From Monoplex corrugatus (taxonomy: Eukaryota; Mollusca; Gastropoda; Littorinimorpha; Ranellidae): a stretch of DNA of 64,000 bases. The first letter of the stretch is position 1, and each line of letters opens with the position of its first letter. The stretch covers positions 34,829,362 through 34,893,361 of the forward strand of contig CM060312.1 of assembly GCA_030674185.1 (NCBI GenBank), read 5' to 3'. The notes under the pieces are model-generated. The model searched no databases, was not told the DNA's origin, and saw only the letters and a program-made list of their open reading frames with translations. This document shows positions 26,395 through 38,189 of the stretch, in pieces. The translations under genes were made by a program, and so were the position numbers.

Positions 26395-26822
26395 AACTGG
26401 TGTCGATAGTACTGGTGGTGAATGGCAAGGTTGGTTGTGGTGTTGTTATTGTTGGTGTTGGAAGTGGGGGAGGGAGACAGTGGTTGATGGAAATAGTGGT
26501 GATGGTGTTAATAGTAGTGGTTTGCAGTTTGTGGTGGTTGTATTGGTTGCAGAGGTGGTGGAAGGCAATATGGTAGCATTAGTGATGATGATGGTCGTAA
26601 TAGTTGTGGTGGTAAAGGCGGTGTTGGTGGTGGTAGTTTCATGGCGATGGTTGTGGCGGTAGTATTGGTGGAGGTGGTGAGAACTGAAACGTCAGTCACC
26701 ACGACCCCCCCACTCTCGCTCTCTCTCTCTCGGTAACAATTTAAGTGTTCCTTTTTGTGCATATCTAAGACAAAACGGATGATGAATGAAAAGTATTTTA
26801 CAAGGGTGGCCTTCGCAATAAA

Positions 26823-26890
<68 letters not shown>

Positions 26891-27020
26891 CCTCTCTCTC
26901 TGCTCACCTGTTCATAAATTTGGGTGGTGGTGGTGGTGGTGGTAGTGGTGGTGATGGTGGTGATGCCAAGACTGATGGAGCGGTGTAGGTGATGATGGTT
27001 GTGGTGGTGATGGTGAAACA
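26395..27020. repeat. TGG-rich strand-asymmetric tract with (CT)n
   Basis: An irregular GGT/GTT/GAT trinucleotide-like tract (26395-26690 and 26925-27020), almost free of C on the plus strand, is interrupted by a CT array at 26826-26886. It looks like a decayed trinucleotide repeat. Confidence 0.75.
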
Positions 27021-27239
27021 TTTCATGCGTGTCGGACTTTTGTTCGACTTCAGTCTTCGTGGGCGGTACAAGGGTTTCCGCTGTTGTGTTTACAGTTACT
27101 GCTCCGTCATTTTGCTGTTTGTCATCTCCATCACCACCTACAGCAGCTAGAGGTGTGTCACACAGTCACTGACAGAGAGAAAGGGTGGAGGGGCAGAGAA
27201 AAAAGTGGTAGAGGAGGGGGAGAGAGCCAGAGAAGATAC

Positions 27240-27273
<34 letters not shown>

Positions 27274-27560
27274 TGTGCGTGTATGTGTGTGTGTGTGTGG
27301 GGGAGAGAGAGAGAGAGAGGACATATATATGTATATGGGGGTAAAAGAGAGAGAGGGATACCACTGAAGAAGAAGAAGAAGAAGAAGAGAGAGAGAGAGA
27401 GGGGAGAGAGAGAGAGAGGAGAGAGAGAGAGCGAGAGAACCAGACACGTTCTATATATACACATGCATATTACACAAATATGTATATACATATATATACA
27501 TATGTGTGTGTGTATGTATGTGTGTGAGTGTGTGGAGAGAGAGCCACAGAGAGACAGAGA
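27240..27560. repeat. TA, GT, GA and GAA microsatellites
   Basis: TA/GT 27240-27298, GA 27303-27320, (GAA)n 27366-27388, GA 27388-27436, ATATAC-rich sequence 27450-27510, GT 27502-27532. A G tract is at 27791-27808 further right. Confidence 0.9.
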
Positions 27561-27951
27561 GAGAGCACACAAAAAAACAAACTTGTTCTTAATTTACGAG
27601 GGAGGGTAGTGGTATAAGCCAAGCAACATTTTTTTAAATACACCCGCCGTCCATGGAGGGTCAACATTAAGCTAAAGAGACAACACAAACACCTCAAAAT
27701 GAATGTAAAATTACAGTATTGATGTAGTATTGATTTTTATTTTTGAAAGAGAGGGAGCCATCATGATGGAATTCTTTTTCTTTTTTTTGTGGGGGGGGGG
27801 AGGGGGGGATGGGGATGGAGCTGGGGGTGGGATGGGTGTTGGGGCGGAAAGGGGATTGTCTACTCGCTGGCTTGTTCGGACTGTTGGTTGATTGATTGGT
27901 TGGTTGTTGTTTGGTTTGTAAATTGTTATTGTCACATTGATTTCGTATAGT

Positions 27952-28775
27952 CCAAATCTACATGGAAGCCTACACTATGAAAATGTTGTTTTCGAACAGT
28001 CCATATCTACATGGAAGCCTACACTATGAAAATACTGTTTTCGAACAGTCCATATCTACATGGAAGCCTACACTATGAAAATACTGTTTTCGAACAGTCC
28101 ATATCTACATGGAAGCCTACACTATGAAAATACTGTTTTCGAACAGTCCATATCCTATATAGAAACCTACACTATGAAAATACTGTTTTCGAACAGTCCA
28201 TATCCTGTATGGAAACCTACACTATGAAAATACTGTTTTCGAACAGTCCATATCCTATATAGAAACCTACACTATGAAAATACTGTTTTCGAACAGTCCA
28301 TATCCTATATAGAAACCTACACTATGAAAATATTGTTTTCGAACAGTCCATATCCTATATAGAAACCTACACTATGAAAATATTGTTTTCGAACAGTCCA
28401 TATCTTATATGGAAGCCTACACTATGAAAATACTGTTTTCGAACAGTCCATATCTTATATGGAAGCCTACACTATGAAAATACTGTTTTCGAACAGTCCA
28501 TATCTTATATGGAAGCCTACACTATGAAAATACTGTTTTCGAACAGTCCATATCTTATATGGAAGCCTACACTATGAAAATACTGTTTTCGAACAGTCCA
28601 TATCTTATATGGAAGCCTACACTATGAAAATACTGTTTTCGAACAGTCCATATCTTATATGGAAGCCTACACTATGAAAATACTGTTTCGAACAGTCCAT
28701 ATCTTAATGAAGCCTACACTATGAAAATATGTTTTCGACAGTCCATATCCTGTATGGAAACCTACACTATGAACA
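27952..28775. repeat. 50-bp tandem satellite, about 16 units, with hairpin
   Basis: Each unit contains CCTACACTATGAAAATACTG and ACTGTTTTCGAACAGT; the latter is a 6-bp stem (ACTGTT/AACAGT) closed by TTCG. Three sub-types occur in blocks: CTACATGGAAG (left), CCTATATAGAAAC (middle) and CTTATATGGAAG (right). The last units are slightly shortened. Confidence 0.96.
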
Positions 28776-28914
28776 TGAACGCGAACACATGAACAAAGAG
28801 CGTCAATCCTAAAACTGCAGGAAGGATCAAAAAAGGGTTTTTGTTTATGAGGGCATGAAATAAACAGTGCACATCCTTTTTCTTTTTAAACCATCCAGCC
28901 CTCAAAGAGAGAGA

Positions 28915-29089
28915 GTGTGTGACGTGTGTATACGTGTGTTGTGTGTTGTGTGTGGTGTGTGGTGTGTGGTGGTGTGTGTGTGTGTGTGTGTGTGAACTTC
29001 TATGTACTTTATCATTAAAGTGTGTGTGTGTGTGTGTTCGTTCGTTCGTTGCTTGATTTAACGTCTTTTCACTATAAGTGATATTAGAC

Positions 29090-29185
<96 letters not shown>

Positions 29186-29199
29186 GTGTGTGTTGTGTG

Positions 29200-29246
<47 letters not shown>

Positions 29247-29337
29247 CTTCTAAGTACTTTATTATTCAGGGATAGTTGCATAAGGTCCCACTGTAACTGT
29301 CTTACAGCTAGTCATCACTACATCACACACACACACA

Positions 29338-29368
<31 letters not shown>

Positions 29369-29369
29369 C

Positions 29370-29420
<51 letters not shown>

Positions 29421-29480
29421 CAACACATCTAGCATACACAACATAACACACACACACATACACACACACACAGAAACACA
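28915..29480. repeat. GT and CA arrays with short interspersed tails
   Basis: GT arrays at 28917-28993, 29020-29036 and 29092-29243, and CA arrays at 29324-29472. A 28-bp phrase beginning GTGAACTTCTA and ending near TACTTTAT is present twice (28993 and 29243), showing that part of the block was duplicated. Confidence 0.93.
29037..29091 (-). mobile_element. I-type LINE 3'-tail, minimal copy
   Basis: Matches the extreme 3' end of the RNase H LINE at 54.3-56.1 kb. In the minus sense it reads CGTCTAATATCACTTATAGTGA-like sequence, then TTAAATCAAG and GAAC repeats. The self-complementary TCACTATAAGTGA is retained. It is flanked on both sides by GT arrays. Confidence 0.6.
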
Positions 29481-29934
29481 CACAGGCGGGCAGACAGACA
29501 GGCAGGAAGGCAGACAGACAGAGTACTGTCAAGCGTTTCATTGATTTATTTTGTGGCCATCGACCATCAAGAGTGAGAGAGAGAGATAGCATTCTTTATT
29601 TTCGAGGATAATGCATAATCACTTGCGCGATCTTTGGTAGCTGCTATTTCACATTTCTGTATATTGGTTTGGCATCAGCTTGTTGGTGAATTTTTCATAA
29701 GTCTTGTCGATGAATGCAGAAGTTTTCTATCTGGCTACCAGTTTAAGATTTTTCCTAATGTTTTTCGTTTCTTCTTTTTCTTCTTCTTTGACTTGATCAT
29801 CAGGTAATCCCCCAAGTATTACATTTGTGTAGACCTTCTGGTCTACCCCACACCAAAATTAACGCTTATTTCTTGTATTCTGGAATACTTTTTGCCACGA
29901 TGTACAAAGTTGACATTTGTTTGAACTCAGCTTC
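29481..29934. other. No gene recognised
   Basis: Short GGCA/GACA repeats at 29484-29520, otherwise unassigned DNA. Confidence 0.3.
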
Positions 29935-30890
29935 GGCTGTCAGTCTGTCTGGATAGTTCCGATCCATCTGTGGAATAGCTAGTCAGTCTGTGTGGATAGT
30001 TCCAATCTATCTGTGGAATAGCTAGTCAGTCTGTGTGGATAGTTCCAATCTATCTGTGGAATAGGAAGTCAGTCTGTGTGGATGTTCCAATCTATCTGTG
30101 GAATAGGAAGTCAGTCTGTGTGGATAGTTCCAATCTATCTGTGGAATAGGAAGTCAGTCTGTCTGGATCGTTCCAGTCTATCTGCGGAATAGGAAGTCAG
30201 TCTGTCTGGATAGTTCCAATCTATCTGTGGAATAGCTAGTCAGTCTGTCTGGATAGCTCCAGTCTATCTGCGGAATAGGAAGTCAGTCTGTCTGGATAGT
30301 TCCAATCCATCTGCGGAATAGCTAGTCAGTCTGTCTGGATAGTTCCAATCTATCTGCGGAATAGAAAGTCAGTCTGTCTGGATAGTTCCAATTCATCTGT
30401 GGAATAGCTAGTCAGTCTGTCTGGATAGTTCCAATCTATCTGTGGAATAGCTAGTCAGTCTGTCTGGATAGTCCAATCTATCTGTAAAATAGGTAATCAG
30501 TTTGTCTGGATAATTCCAATCTATCTGTGGTATAGGGAATCTGTCTTTGATAGTTCCAATCTATCTGTGGAATAGGAAGTCAGTCTGTCTGGATAGTTCC
30601 AATCCATCTGTGGAATAGGAAGTCAGTCTGTCTGGATAGTTCCAATCCATCTGCGGAATAGGAAGTCATTTTGTCTGGATTGTTCCAACCTATCTCCGGA
30701 ATAAGAAGTCAGTTTCTCTGGATCGTTCCAATCTATCTGCGGAACAGATAGTCAGTTTCTCTGGATCGTTCCAATCTATTTGCGGAACAGGTAGTTTCTC
30801 TGGATCGTTCCAGTCTAACTGCGGAACAGGTAGTCAGTTTCTCTGGATCGTTCCAGTCTATCTGCGGAACAGGTAGTCAGCCTGCCATAT
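29935..30890. repeat. 43-bp tandem satellite, about 22 units
   Basis: The unit contains CAGTCTGTCTGGATAGTTCC and ATCTATCTGTGGAATAGG/CTA. The rightmost units (from about 30690) drift to CAGTTTCTCTGGATCGTTCC and GCGGAACAGGTAG, a clear edge gradient. Confidence 0.95.
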
Positions 30891-31433
30891 CACAAGTTTC
30901 GACAGTAGCATGATTGTACCTGATCTCGAGGACATGGTAAAGACAGGCATGTTTACTGTTCTCGATTCGCCGGAATTATCCTGAAATCGATCCCCGATTC
31001 TAGTATTCCAGGCTTGGGAACAAAAATCTCAGTCAAAAGAAAAAATGTTAGTCAAAAATGTATTCCATTCAGTATGATTGTATGACATTCAGGAAATAGT
31101 CATGTGTCTTACTTGCGTTGTCTGACGTGCGCGCATGTTTCCATCATGAATGCCTCGGGTTGAAAATGATCCTCGATCTCCAATTGTAGAACACACTCAT
31201 CACCTGAAGAGAAAATTCTGCAGCAGTATACAGGAGCGATGAGTGACTGCAATGAAAAATAACTTATGTCTGCATTCCCGGACGTCAAATCATGTTTTGG
31301 ATGCATAATTCTTGTACTTCTGGTCTTTCTTTCCCAATTTTTTATTCATTTGGATTTCATATTGGTTACCAATTTCTTTCGAGTGATTCCTGATAGATGC
31401 TCAGAATTCCTTACAAATATGGTTGACATTCAA
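30891..31433. other. No gene recognised
   Basis: Unassigned DNA between the 43-bp satellite and a LINE-A tail. Confidence 0.3.
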
Positions 31434-31456
31434 CATCATCACCAACATCAGCATCA

Positions 31457-31487
<31 letters not shown>

Positions 31488-31927
31488 TCATCATTATCGT
31501 GTGCCCTGCCACGTTGGCGATCATGGCCCTCCATACGAATCTATCTTTTGTCGCTGCAGGTACATCTTCCACCCTCTCTGTCCTCAGCCACCCTGCAAGT
31601 CTGTCCAATATTTTCTCCCTGGGTCTACCTGGTGTTCTCTTTCCCTCCAGCTTTCCTGTTGTGACCAGGTGCTCTAATTCCCCTTTCCTCATAAAATGTC
31701 CTATAAATATTCCTTGTCTTTTCCGAATCTTCTTTATTAATAATCTTCTTGTGTCTGCCTCCTTCAAGACTGTCTCGTTTGTTTTCTTTGCTGTCCATGG
31801 AACTCTCAACTTTCTTCTTAGAAACCACATTTCAGTTGCCTCAGTTTTGTTATGACTTTGCGTGTTGATTTGTACACGCCTCACAACGGTGCAACAGTAT
31901 CGGTTCTACATAACATTCAAGAGTTCT
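31434..31927 (-). mobile_element. LINE-A C-terminal fragment with long (ATC/GAT)n tail
   Basis: The minus-strand frame 31411-31884 contains KIEATEMWFLRRKLRVPW-like sequence, IRKRQGIFIGHFMRKGELEH, LEGKRTPGRPREKILDRLAG and MIANVAGHT. The 3' end passes directly into an expanded GAT array at 31434-31497, about 20 units. It is 5'-truncated near 31927 at the same region as the copy at 8733-9592. Confidence 0.88.
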
Positions 31928-33499
31928 TAAATGAATGGTCGACATTATGGACATGGAAATTCCCAAGTGAAAAGTTGTGTAAAGTGGATATAATTAAACA
32001 CTATCGTCCGATACCTTTTCGGTTGGTTTATCGTGCACTTGTACATGTACATGTTCGACGGTTTTGTTTCAGCACAGCTAGTCACATAATTAAAGACTTC
32101 CAACAAGCATCGTTAATTATAACAGTTCGGGTAATGATGTCATTTGGTACAATCGCCTACCTGTTTCCATCAGTGTAAGTTTTGTTCCGTACAGTATCAT
32201 GATAACAAGTTTTTGTTTCAACTTGTGCTCTCCTGTGAACATTTTCACAGAGACTTTTATGTGGAACTTTCCACCTGTTGTACTCGTTGTAACTGATCAT
32301 TCAGGCGTGACTCAGGACACAGAGGTGACTGGCAGTGCCCCAAGTCGAGCAGCAATTTCTAGTTCATTCATCCATGGCGAGTAAAACGAATACCGGCCAG
32401 TCCCTCATCCAGAACTGTGCCTATTATTTTCTGTACAGGTCAGTACTTCAGCCTCAACGTAGGTCTTTTGTCTCTGGGACAGGTAGGTATGTTTATGGGA
32501 GACCAGCCTATGTACACAGCAGGCGTCGTTGGGCCGCTGGAATGTCTTTTGAAGCGAGTGAGGGCTGTAAGTGGTCACGGCAGTACTCAATGGTAAGCAT
32601 TGTCCTAACACGTTTTACTTTTCACATGAAAAGTTTTGTGGGTTTTTTTTCAAATGCAAAATTAATCAAGGTGTCATTACATTTGAGGCACTAACATAAA
32701 TGAAATAGCTCCACAACCGAAGAGTTTTAGAAATAACAAAAACAATGGGTCTGGGAATGTAGATCAATAAATACCTGATTCGGAATACTTTATAGATCCG
32801 TCTTTTGCACGTTGAGTGGTCTACCAAATAAAATGAGAAAAATGGGATCCTTACTGAAGTCATTTACATGTTGAGTTGTCCACCAAGATTTTCTTCAGGG
32901 CGATTGCTGGATGTGTGGCTGGCACTGTCTTCGTTTGGGGAGAGTGGCGGTTCACGAGGACGTAGAGACTGAATGTTTGTAGATGACAAAAAGTTCAAAT
33001 CCAGAGTGGCGGTCAAGAGACGCGAGAACTTGTTCGTAGATGACAAAAAGTTCAAATCCAGCGTCTCTAGTCAGCGATGGCTAGCCTTCAGTTCTAGTGC
33101 TTCTACGGCTTTTATCTGGAATTTTTGATTTTCAGAGACCAGACATTGTTTTTTTTGTTTTGTTTTTTTGTTTTTTTATGAAATTTGGTGTCCTGTTTCT
33201 TAGCCACATCCTCCTATTGCTATATATATATATATATATTGTTTACGTGATAAACTATTGAACGTTATTTTCTCAATTTCTGTTTTGTGCTACAGTGTGC
33301 TTTGTATACAAAAACTGTGTAGTGCTTTTTTTTAACAGACTAAACGCAGTGCAGTGATCCACCTAGGACCATACAGATGACCCAGAATTCGTGGATTGTT
33401 GGAATCTCGAAGAGAAAAGATGGGGTTATTGTTTTCCCCAGTTCAGGCCGTTTCAGGAGAGAGATGGAGCGGAGAGTGAGGGTTGTTACGGTAGACGAT
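31928..33499. other. Mostly unassigned; weak exon-like stretch
   Basis: On the plus strand, 32371-32438 reads MASKTNTGQSLIQNC then reaches CAG/GTCAGT, a plausible donor, and other donor-like GTAGGT and GTAAGC sites follow to 32592. I cannot identify the peptide. A ~60-bp phrase containing GTAGATGACAAAAAGTTCAA is present twice at 32940-33062. TA repeat at 33219-33239. Confidence 0.25.
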
Positions 33500-33775
33500 A
33501 GAAATGTATATGTTGCTAAGGATATTATAGTGCTGCCTGCTGTATTGCTGCGAATTTCTTGTCACCAACAGGAGAGTGAGATAGGTAGAGACCTTAACTT
33601 TTCAACAGATGTGTCCTTCTCTCCCTCATTACTTTATCTTCCCCAACCCTGAACAAGGTCAGGTATATATTCACAGGTGGACAGACTGCAGGCCACACAC
33701 GCAAAGGTTTTCTCGAGTCAAACTCGAACCCATGTATTAAGATAAAAAGGTGGAAGCTCTTCCTCTATGCCGAGC
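33500..33775 (-). mobile_element. S2 tRNA-derived SINE, minus strand
   Basis: In the minus sense it has a tRNA-like head with B box GGGTTCGAGTTTG (near 33730), then CTGTCCACCTGTGAATATAT, TTGGGGAAGATAAAGTAATG and AGGGAGAGAAGG, matching the body of the other S2 copies. Confidence 0.65.
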
Positions 33776-34351
33776 ACGCCTCTTCAGTTGGAGATTGTCG
33801 GTTATTATCAACTACTGATGTAGTTAACGACATCAACCACCTCGGGCAATTCACAGGCGGCTCACTTTTACTCTTCAGACAATTACTACCTCCTACTACC
33901 ACCTTCAGCCGCTTCCATAACATCCATCAGCAGAGTGCGACACCTGCGCATCAAAGACAGCACCCGGGACAGGTGGGGCCAGGTCAGAAGTTGACCTCGC
34001 CCGGGACGGAGGGTAGGGGGAGAGACCGAGGGTGGGGAGGAAGTCAATGGGACCCAGTTGCCATGGTTACGGCGACAGATGTCTGCGGGGGTCACAGGTG
34101 GTCAGTTGTCGCTTTGGTCACAGATATGAATAGGTGGATTGGCTTTTCAGCGAACCCACGGCATATGATAAGCCTCAAAGTTGATTCATACTGGTTTTGT
34201 CGGATTGACACTTTTTCTTAATTAATACCTTGAAATAATATTGAGACAGGATCAAGAATGTTGCTTGGTAAATATCTGCCGACAGTTTGCTTCTGCTTAT
34301 AGTAGCAAGAAGCTCCAGGGGGAGCCGAACAGCAGAAGGTCCTCAAAGGAG
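33776..34351. other. No gene recognised
   Basis: Contains CTACTACCT-like and GGTCAC short repeats. No gene or mobile element recognised. Confidence 0.3.
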
Positions 34352-35342
34352 AAGCCCCCATCAAGCAAGTGTTTGGCCATTAATTCCTTACACTTTAGCC
34401 CCCGTCAAGCAAGTGTTTTGGCTATTAATTCCTTACACTCTAGCCCCCGTCAAGCAAGTGTTTTGGCCATTAATTCCTTACACTCTAGACCCCGTCAAGC
34501 AAGTGTTTTGGCCATTAATTCCTTACACTCTAGACCCGTCAAGCAAGTGTTTTGGCTATTAATTCCTTACACTCTAGCCCCCGTCAAGCAAGTGTTTTGG
34601 CTATTAATTCCTTACACTCTAGCCCCCGTCAAGCAAGTGTTTTGGCCATTAATTCCTTACACTCTAGACCCCGTCAAGCAAGTGTTTTGGCCATTAATTC
34701 CTTACACTCTAGACCCCGTCAAGCAAGTGTTTTGGCCATTAACTCCTTGCACTCTAGACCCCGTCAAGCAAGTGTTTTGGCCATTAATTCCTTACACTCT
34801 AGCCCCCGTCAAGCAAGTGTTTTGACCATTAATTCCTTACACTCTAGACCCCGTCAAGCAAGTGTTTTGGCCATTAATTCCTTACACTCTAGCCCCCGTC
34901 AAGCAAGTGTTTTGGCCATTAACTCTTACACTCTAGACCCCGTCAAGCAAGTGTTTTGGCCATTAACTCCTTACACTCTAGACCCCATCAAGCAAGTGTT
35001 TTGGCCATTAACTCCTTACACTCTAGACCCCATCAAGCAAGTGTTTTGGCCATTAACTCCTTACACTCTAGACCCCGTCAAGCAAGTGTTTTGGCCATTA
35101 ACTCCTTACACTCTAGCCCCTGTCAAGCAAGTGTTTTGGCCATTAACTCCTTACACTCTAGCCCCCGTCAAGCAAGTGTTTTGGCCATTAATTCCTTACA
35201 CTCTAGACCCCGTCAAGCAAGTGTTTTGGCCATTAACTCCTTACACTCTAGCCCCCGTCAAGCAAGTGTTTTGGCTATTAACTCCTTACACTCTAGACCC
35301 CGTCAAGCAAGTGTTTTGGCCATTAACTCCTTACACTCTAAG
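34352..35342. repeat. 45-bp minisatellite, about 22 units
   Basis: The unit contains CCCGTCAAGCAAGTGTTTTG and GCCATTAATTCCTTACACTC. Its length is a multiple of three, so two frames stay open through the array and give 15-residue peptide repeats (VKQVFWPLIPYTLDP or PRQASVLAINSLHSR). Rare one- or two-base indels make the open frames switch. Unit variants (ATT/ACT before CC, TAGCC/TAGAC) are intermixed. I regard the open frames as a by-product of the array. Confidence 0.95.
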
Positions 35343-35604
35343 TAGACAGGGTCACATCCGGATCACCGGGCGCATCCGGGTCATGACCCCTGCATTCTCC
35401 TCTGCTGTCGTCATTTTTTTCTGCTTATATCATTGATCAAGATGGAAACTTATTCTCAAATATCTTTCATGTTCTGTTTCAATCTTGGGTATTTTTAAGT
35501 CGTAAAATTTTCCGCTTAGAATAATTTATAAGCTGACTGCTTATCTTGTTCTGTATTTCTGGTAACAGAATTTTGCCACTAAATTGAAATAAAGGTAACC
35601 GAAT

Positions 35605-35860
35605 GAGGTCTGGATGGTGTTGAGATAGAACATTCACCTTTCGATCTGCCTTCACGAGTTTGCATGGGTTCCAATCACGCCCGAAGAACTTCTACATATG
35701 TATGTGCGTGTGGCTTCCAGTTTACCGAGCTGTGAAGAGGTTCCTTATCATCCTCTGGTTTGTGAACATAGGCAGAGAGGGAGAAAAACGAGACGTGCCT
35801 TCAAAAAGATGCCTCGAGAATAGTCTCTACCCCTTCACTCCGGTTTAGGGTTATGGATTT
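35605..35860 (+). mobile_element. S2 tRNA-derived SINE
   Basis: A-box-like TGGATGGTGTTGAGATAGAA and B-box-like GGGTTCCAATCAC are followed by the S2 body: GGCTTCCAGTTTACCGAGCTG, GTGAAGAGGTTCC, GAGGGAGAAAAACGAGAC and CTACCCCTTCACTCC (read in pieces). Confidence 0.65.
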
Positions 35861-36064
35861 ATCTTTACTTTTACACCTAATTAAACGACTCGCAAACATT
35901 CTCTAGGTCTGCGTGGTCAAGAGTCGGTCATATCACAGAACAAGAACAAATTTCATGTAAAATGGTGTGAAATAAGCGTGTGCTTTCTTATATCTAGTCC
36001 TCACACAAGGGTCTGCGCTACATATAATTCACACAATGCATTAACGACAACTATAGTTCAACAA

Positions 36065-36275
36065 AAACAAACAACAAGTTTTATTTTATTTGTTTTATAT
36101 ATTTATTATTTATTTTATTTATTTATTTATTTTTTTTTTTTGTTTGTTGTTTGTTTGTTTGTTTGTTTTATTTATGTTGCTAAAAGTCCAGCCAAACAAC
36201 AAGATTTATTTTATTTGTTTTTATATTTATTTATTTATTTATTTATTTGTTGTTTGTTTGTTTATTTATTTATGT
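36065..36275. repeat. TTTA/GTTT-rich tract
   Basis: Two tracts of TTTA and GTTT repeats, each ending in the phrase GTTGCTAAAAGTCCAGCC (near 36175 and 36276). The start of the R1 repeat with its simple tail has therefore been duplicated. Confidence 0.8.
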
Positions 36276-36800
36276 TGCTAAAAGTCCAGCCGACTGCGTA
36301 CAGCCATATCAGCGTTATAACCACCTGAAAACATACACAATATCTCATGGGGGGAAAGTGGAAAAGAAAATTAAGTACACATTTCAATGTATTTGCGTAC
36401 ATAATCTAAGGATATGCCCTTGGCATTCACCACTTCGTCCAATTTATCACCAGGGGAGTTTAAAAAAACAACACCTGAATACAAATGTAAACATAACTAA
36501 GGACTCTAAAACATATGTAAAAGCGGGCCTAAATTACGTAAAACTGCTTCTGCTCTTTACATTTCCTTAGAGCCACATATGCACTTAATAAACATGTACC
36601 CAATTATGAATCCTTGAAATAGGCAGACAAACGATGATAAGAAGAGATGGCAGAAAGCACAAGAGCAAGGCAAGAAGAAAAGCGCAACAGCAACAACAAA
36701 AGAAAAAAAAAAGGAAATTTCGAGCGCAGATTTTCCAGAAGGTGGGGATACTATTTACACTAAAAGAACCCCCAGCATTCCCACGAGAAAAACAAGATAC
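36276..36800 (+). repeat. R1 dispersed repeat copy
   Basis: Colinear with 23335-23875: AAAGTCCAGCCGACTGCGTA, then CTAAGGACTCTAAAACATA, CCTAAATTACGTAAAACTGC, GGCAGAAAGCACAAGAGCA and ACCCCCAGCATTCCCAC. More diverged than the other two. Confidence 0.7.
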
Positions 36801-37265
36801 TAGTAACATCATTCAAAGAAACATATTTCAGTTTCTGTGTTAAGTATATGTCTAAAAAGAAAGCAACGTTAATTAATGATCTTATTGTTAGACAATAGAA
36901 GAGTTAATCGATGCATGTGCATTTTCCTGGATAATAATATAAAACTGAGGCCTCTGGCGTGGTTTCCGTTGGTGTGTTCTAGAGGAGTTCACCGCGTGGG
37001 GCAGAGCTAATCGCCTGTCTTCTTGTGCATGTCTTTGGCTGGATGCAGTGATGATCATGATGGTTGAGGGCAGAATAGATCCCTAGGGCTACCCACACGT
37101 ACACTCCTTCCCCGCCCTTCTGCATTTATGTGTGGTGTCATATGTCTGATCAGTGCAGTGGCCGGTCACTAACAACAACCTTTAGTGTACGTTTGCTACA
37201 CATACTCATAATAACCACTAAACATTGTTCAGGGCTGTATGTTCGCTACACATATAGGGCGGAGT

Positions 37266-37307
37266 GGGGGGGGGGGGGGGGACGGGTTGGGGGAGTTGGT
37301 TGTTTTG

Positions 37308-37345
<38 letters not shown>

Positions 37346-37400
37346 TGTGCGTGTGTGTGTGTGTGTGTGTGTTGTGTGTGTTGTGTGTGTGTGTGTGGTG

Positions 37401-37456
<56 letters not shown>
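37266..37456. repeat. Poly-G tract and (GT)n array
   Basis: A run of about 16 G at 37266-37281 and GT arrays at 37312-37342, 37350-37396 and 37403-37455. Confidence 0.93.
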
Positions 37457-37458
<2 letters not shown>

Positions 37459-37521
37459 AGAGTTTCAATTTTATCGAATGCATGCAAAACGTTATTTCGT
37501 CCACATTGTACAGGCGATATA

Positions 37522-37758
37522 CAGGGAGGTGCAAAAGTAGGTATACAGTTATGACAAAAGAAAACACGTACAATACTCATTGCATTTATTATACAAACAA
37601 ATGAGTATTGCATATACGTAATAACAAGCACAGCCTTAATCCCTCAGATACTCAAACTGCTTGCCGTCGGTATTCACACACTCCTCTAATCGAGAGCGGA
37701 ATTAAGCGTTATAATAATGATGTGATACTTACTGTATACCTACTTTTGCACCCCCCTG
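37522..37758. mobile_element. Mariner-type MITE, 237 bp, TA target duplication
   Basis: Terminal inverted repeats of about 28 bp with one mismatch. The left starts CAGGGAGGTGCAAAAGTAGG; the right, read inward, starts CAGGGGGGTGCAAAAGTAGG. Both continue TATACAGT. The element is flanked by TA on both sides (37520-37521, 37759-37760). TA duplication and CAGGG-type ends fit Tc1/mariner. The interior has no transposase, so it depended on a transposase in trans. Confidence 0.88.
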
Positions 37759-37827
37759 TATTACTGCACAGGCTGCATACTCCGTATCCGAGGGATATGC
37801 ATGTTTGCTGTCTTCATGTTACCTTAC

Positions 37828-38120
37828 GATGGGCGCAGTAGTTGAATGAGTAAACGTCGGACTGCCAATCGGATGATCCTGGTTCAACCCGCGTAGACAC
37901 CTACACCTGGTGCTTAGAGAGTGGACATTTTTCCAATATCTCTGATCAACATGTGTGCAGACCTGCCAGTGCCTAAATCCCTTCGTGTGTGTACGCATCA
38001 GTACAGAATATCAAATATGCACGTTAAAGATTGAGTTTGTTTTACCTGGCCTATAGAAACAGGAAAACATTCAGCATGCACTTCCAGCGAAGACGGCCGG
38101 AGTATGCAGACTGTGCCGCA
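37828..38120 (+). mobile_element. S1 tRNA-derived SINE
   Basis: The head GGGCGCAGTAGTTGAATGAG (A box) and B box GGTTCAACCC are correctly spaced. The body contains GTGTGCAGACCTGCCAGTGC, CCCTTCGTGTGTGTACGC, AATATGCACGTTAAAGATT and AACATTCAGCATGCAC. From memory this matches a SINE type abundant in molluscs. About 290 bp, nearly complete. Confidence 0.85.
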
Positions 38121-38189
38121 ACATACTACCTATTCAAAATGTGCAAAACAAAGTGCATACACACATCCGAATAAAATCGGAATGTTGAA

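Noticed and set aside
32371..32592. Possible first exon (MASKTNTGQSLIQNC) with donor-like sites
   Set aside because: Peptide not recognised, several competing donors, no partner exon. Left as a note only.
34241..35436. A repetitive secreted or structural protein of ~300 residues
   Set aside because: Frame openness follows from a 45-bp unit lacking stops in two frames. No signal peptide, splice context or consistent frame across the array.
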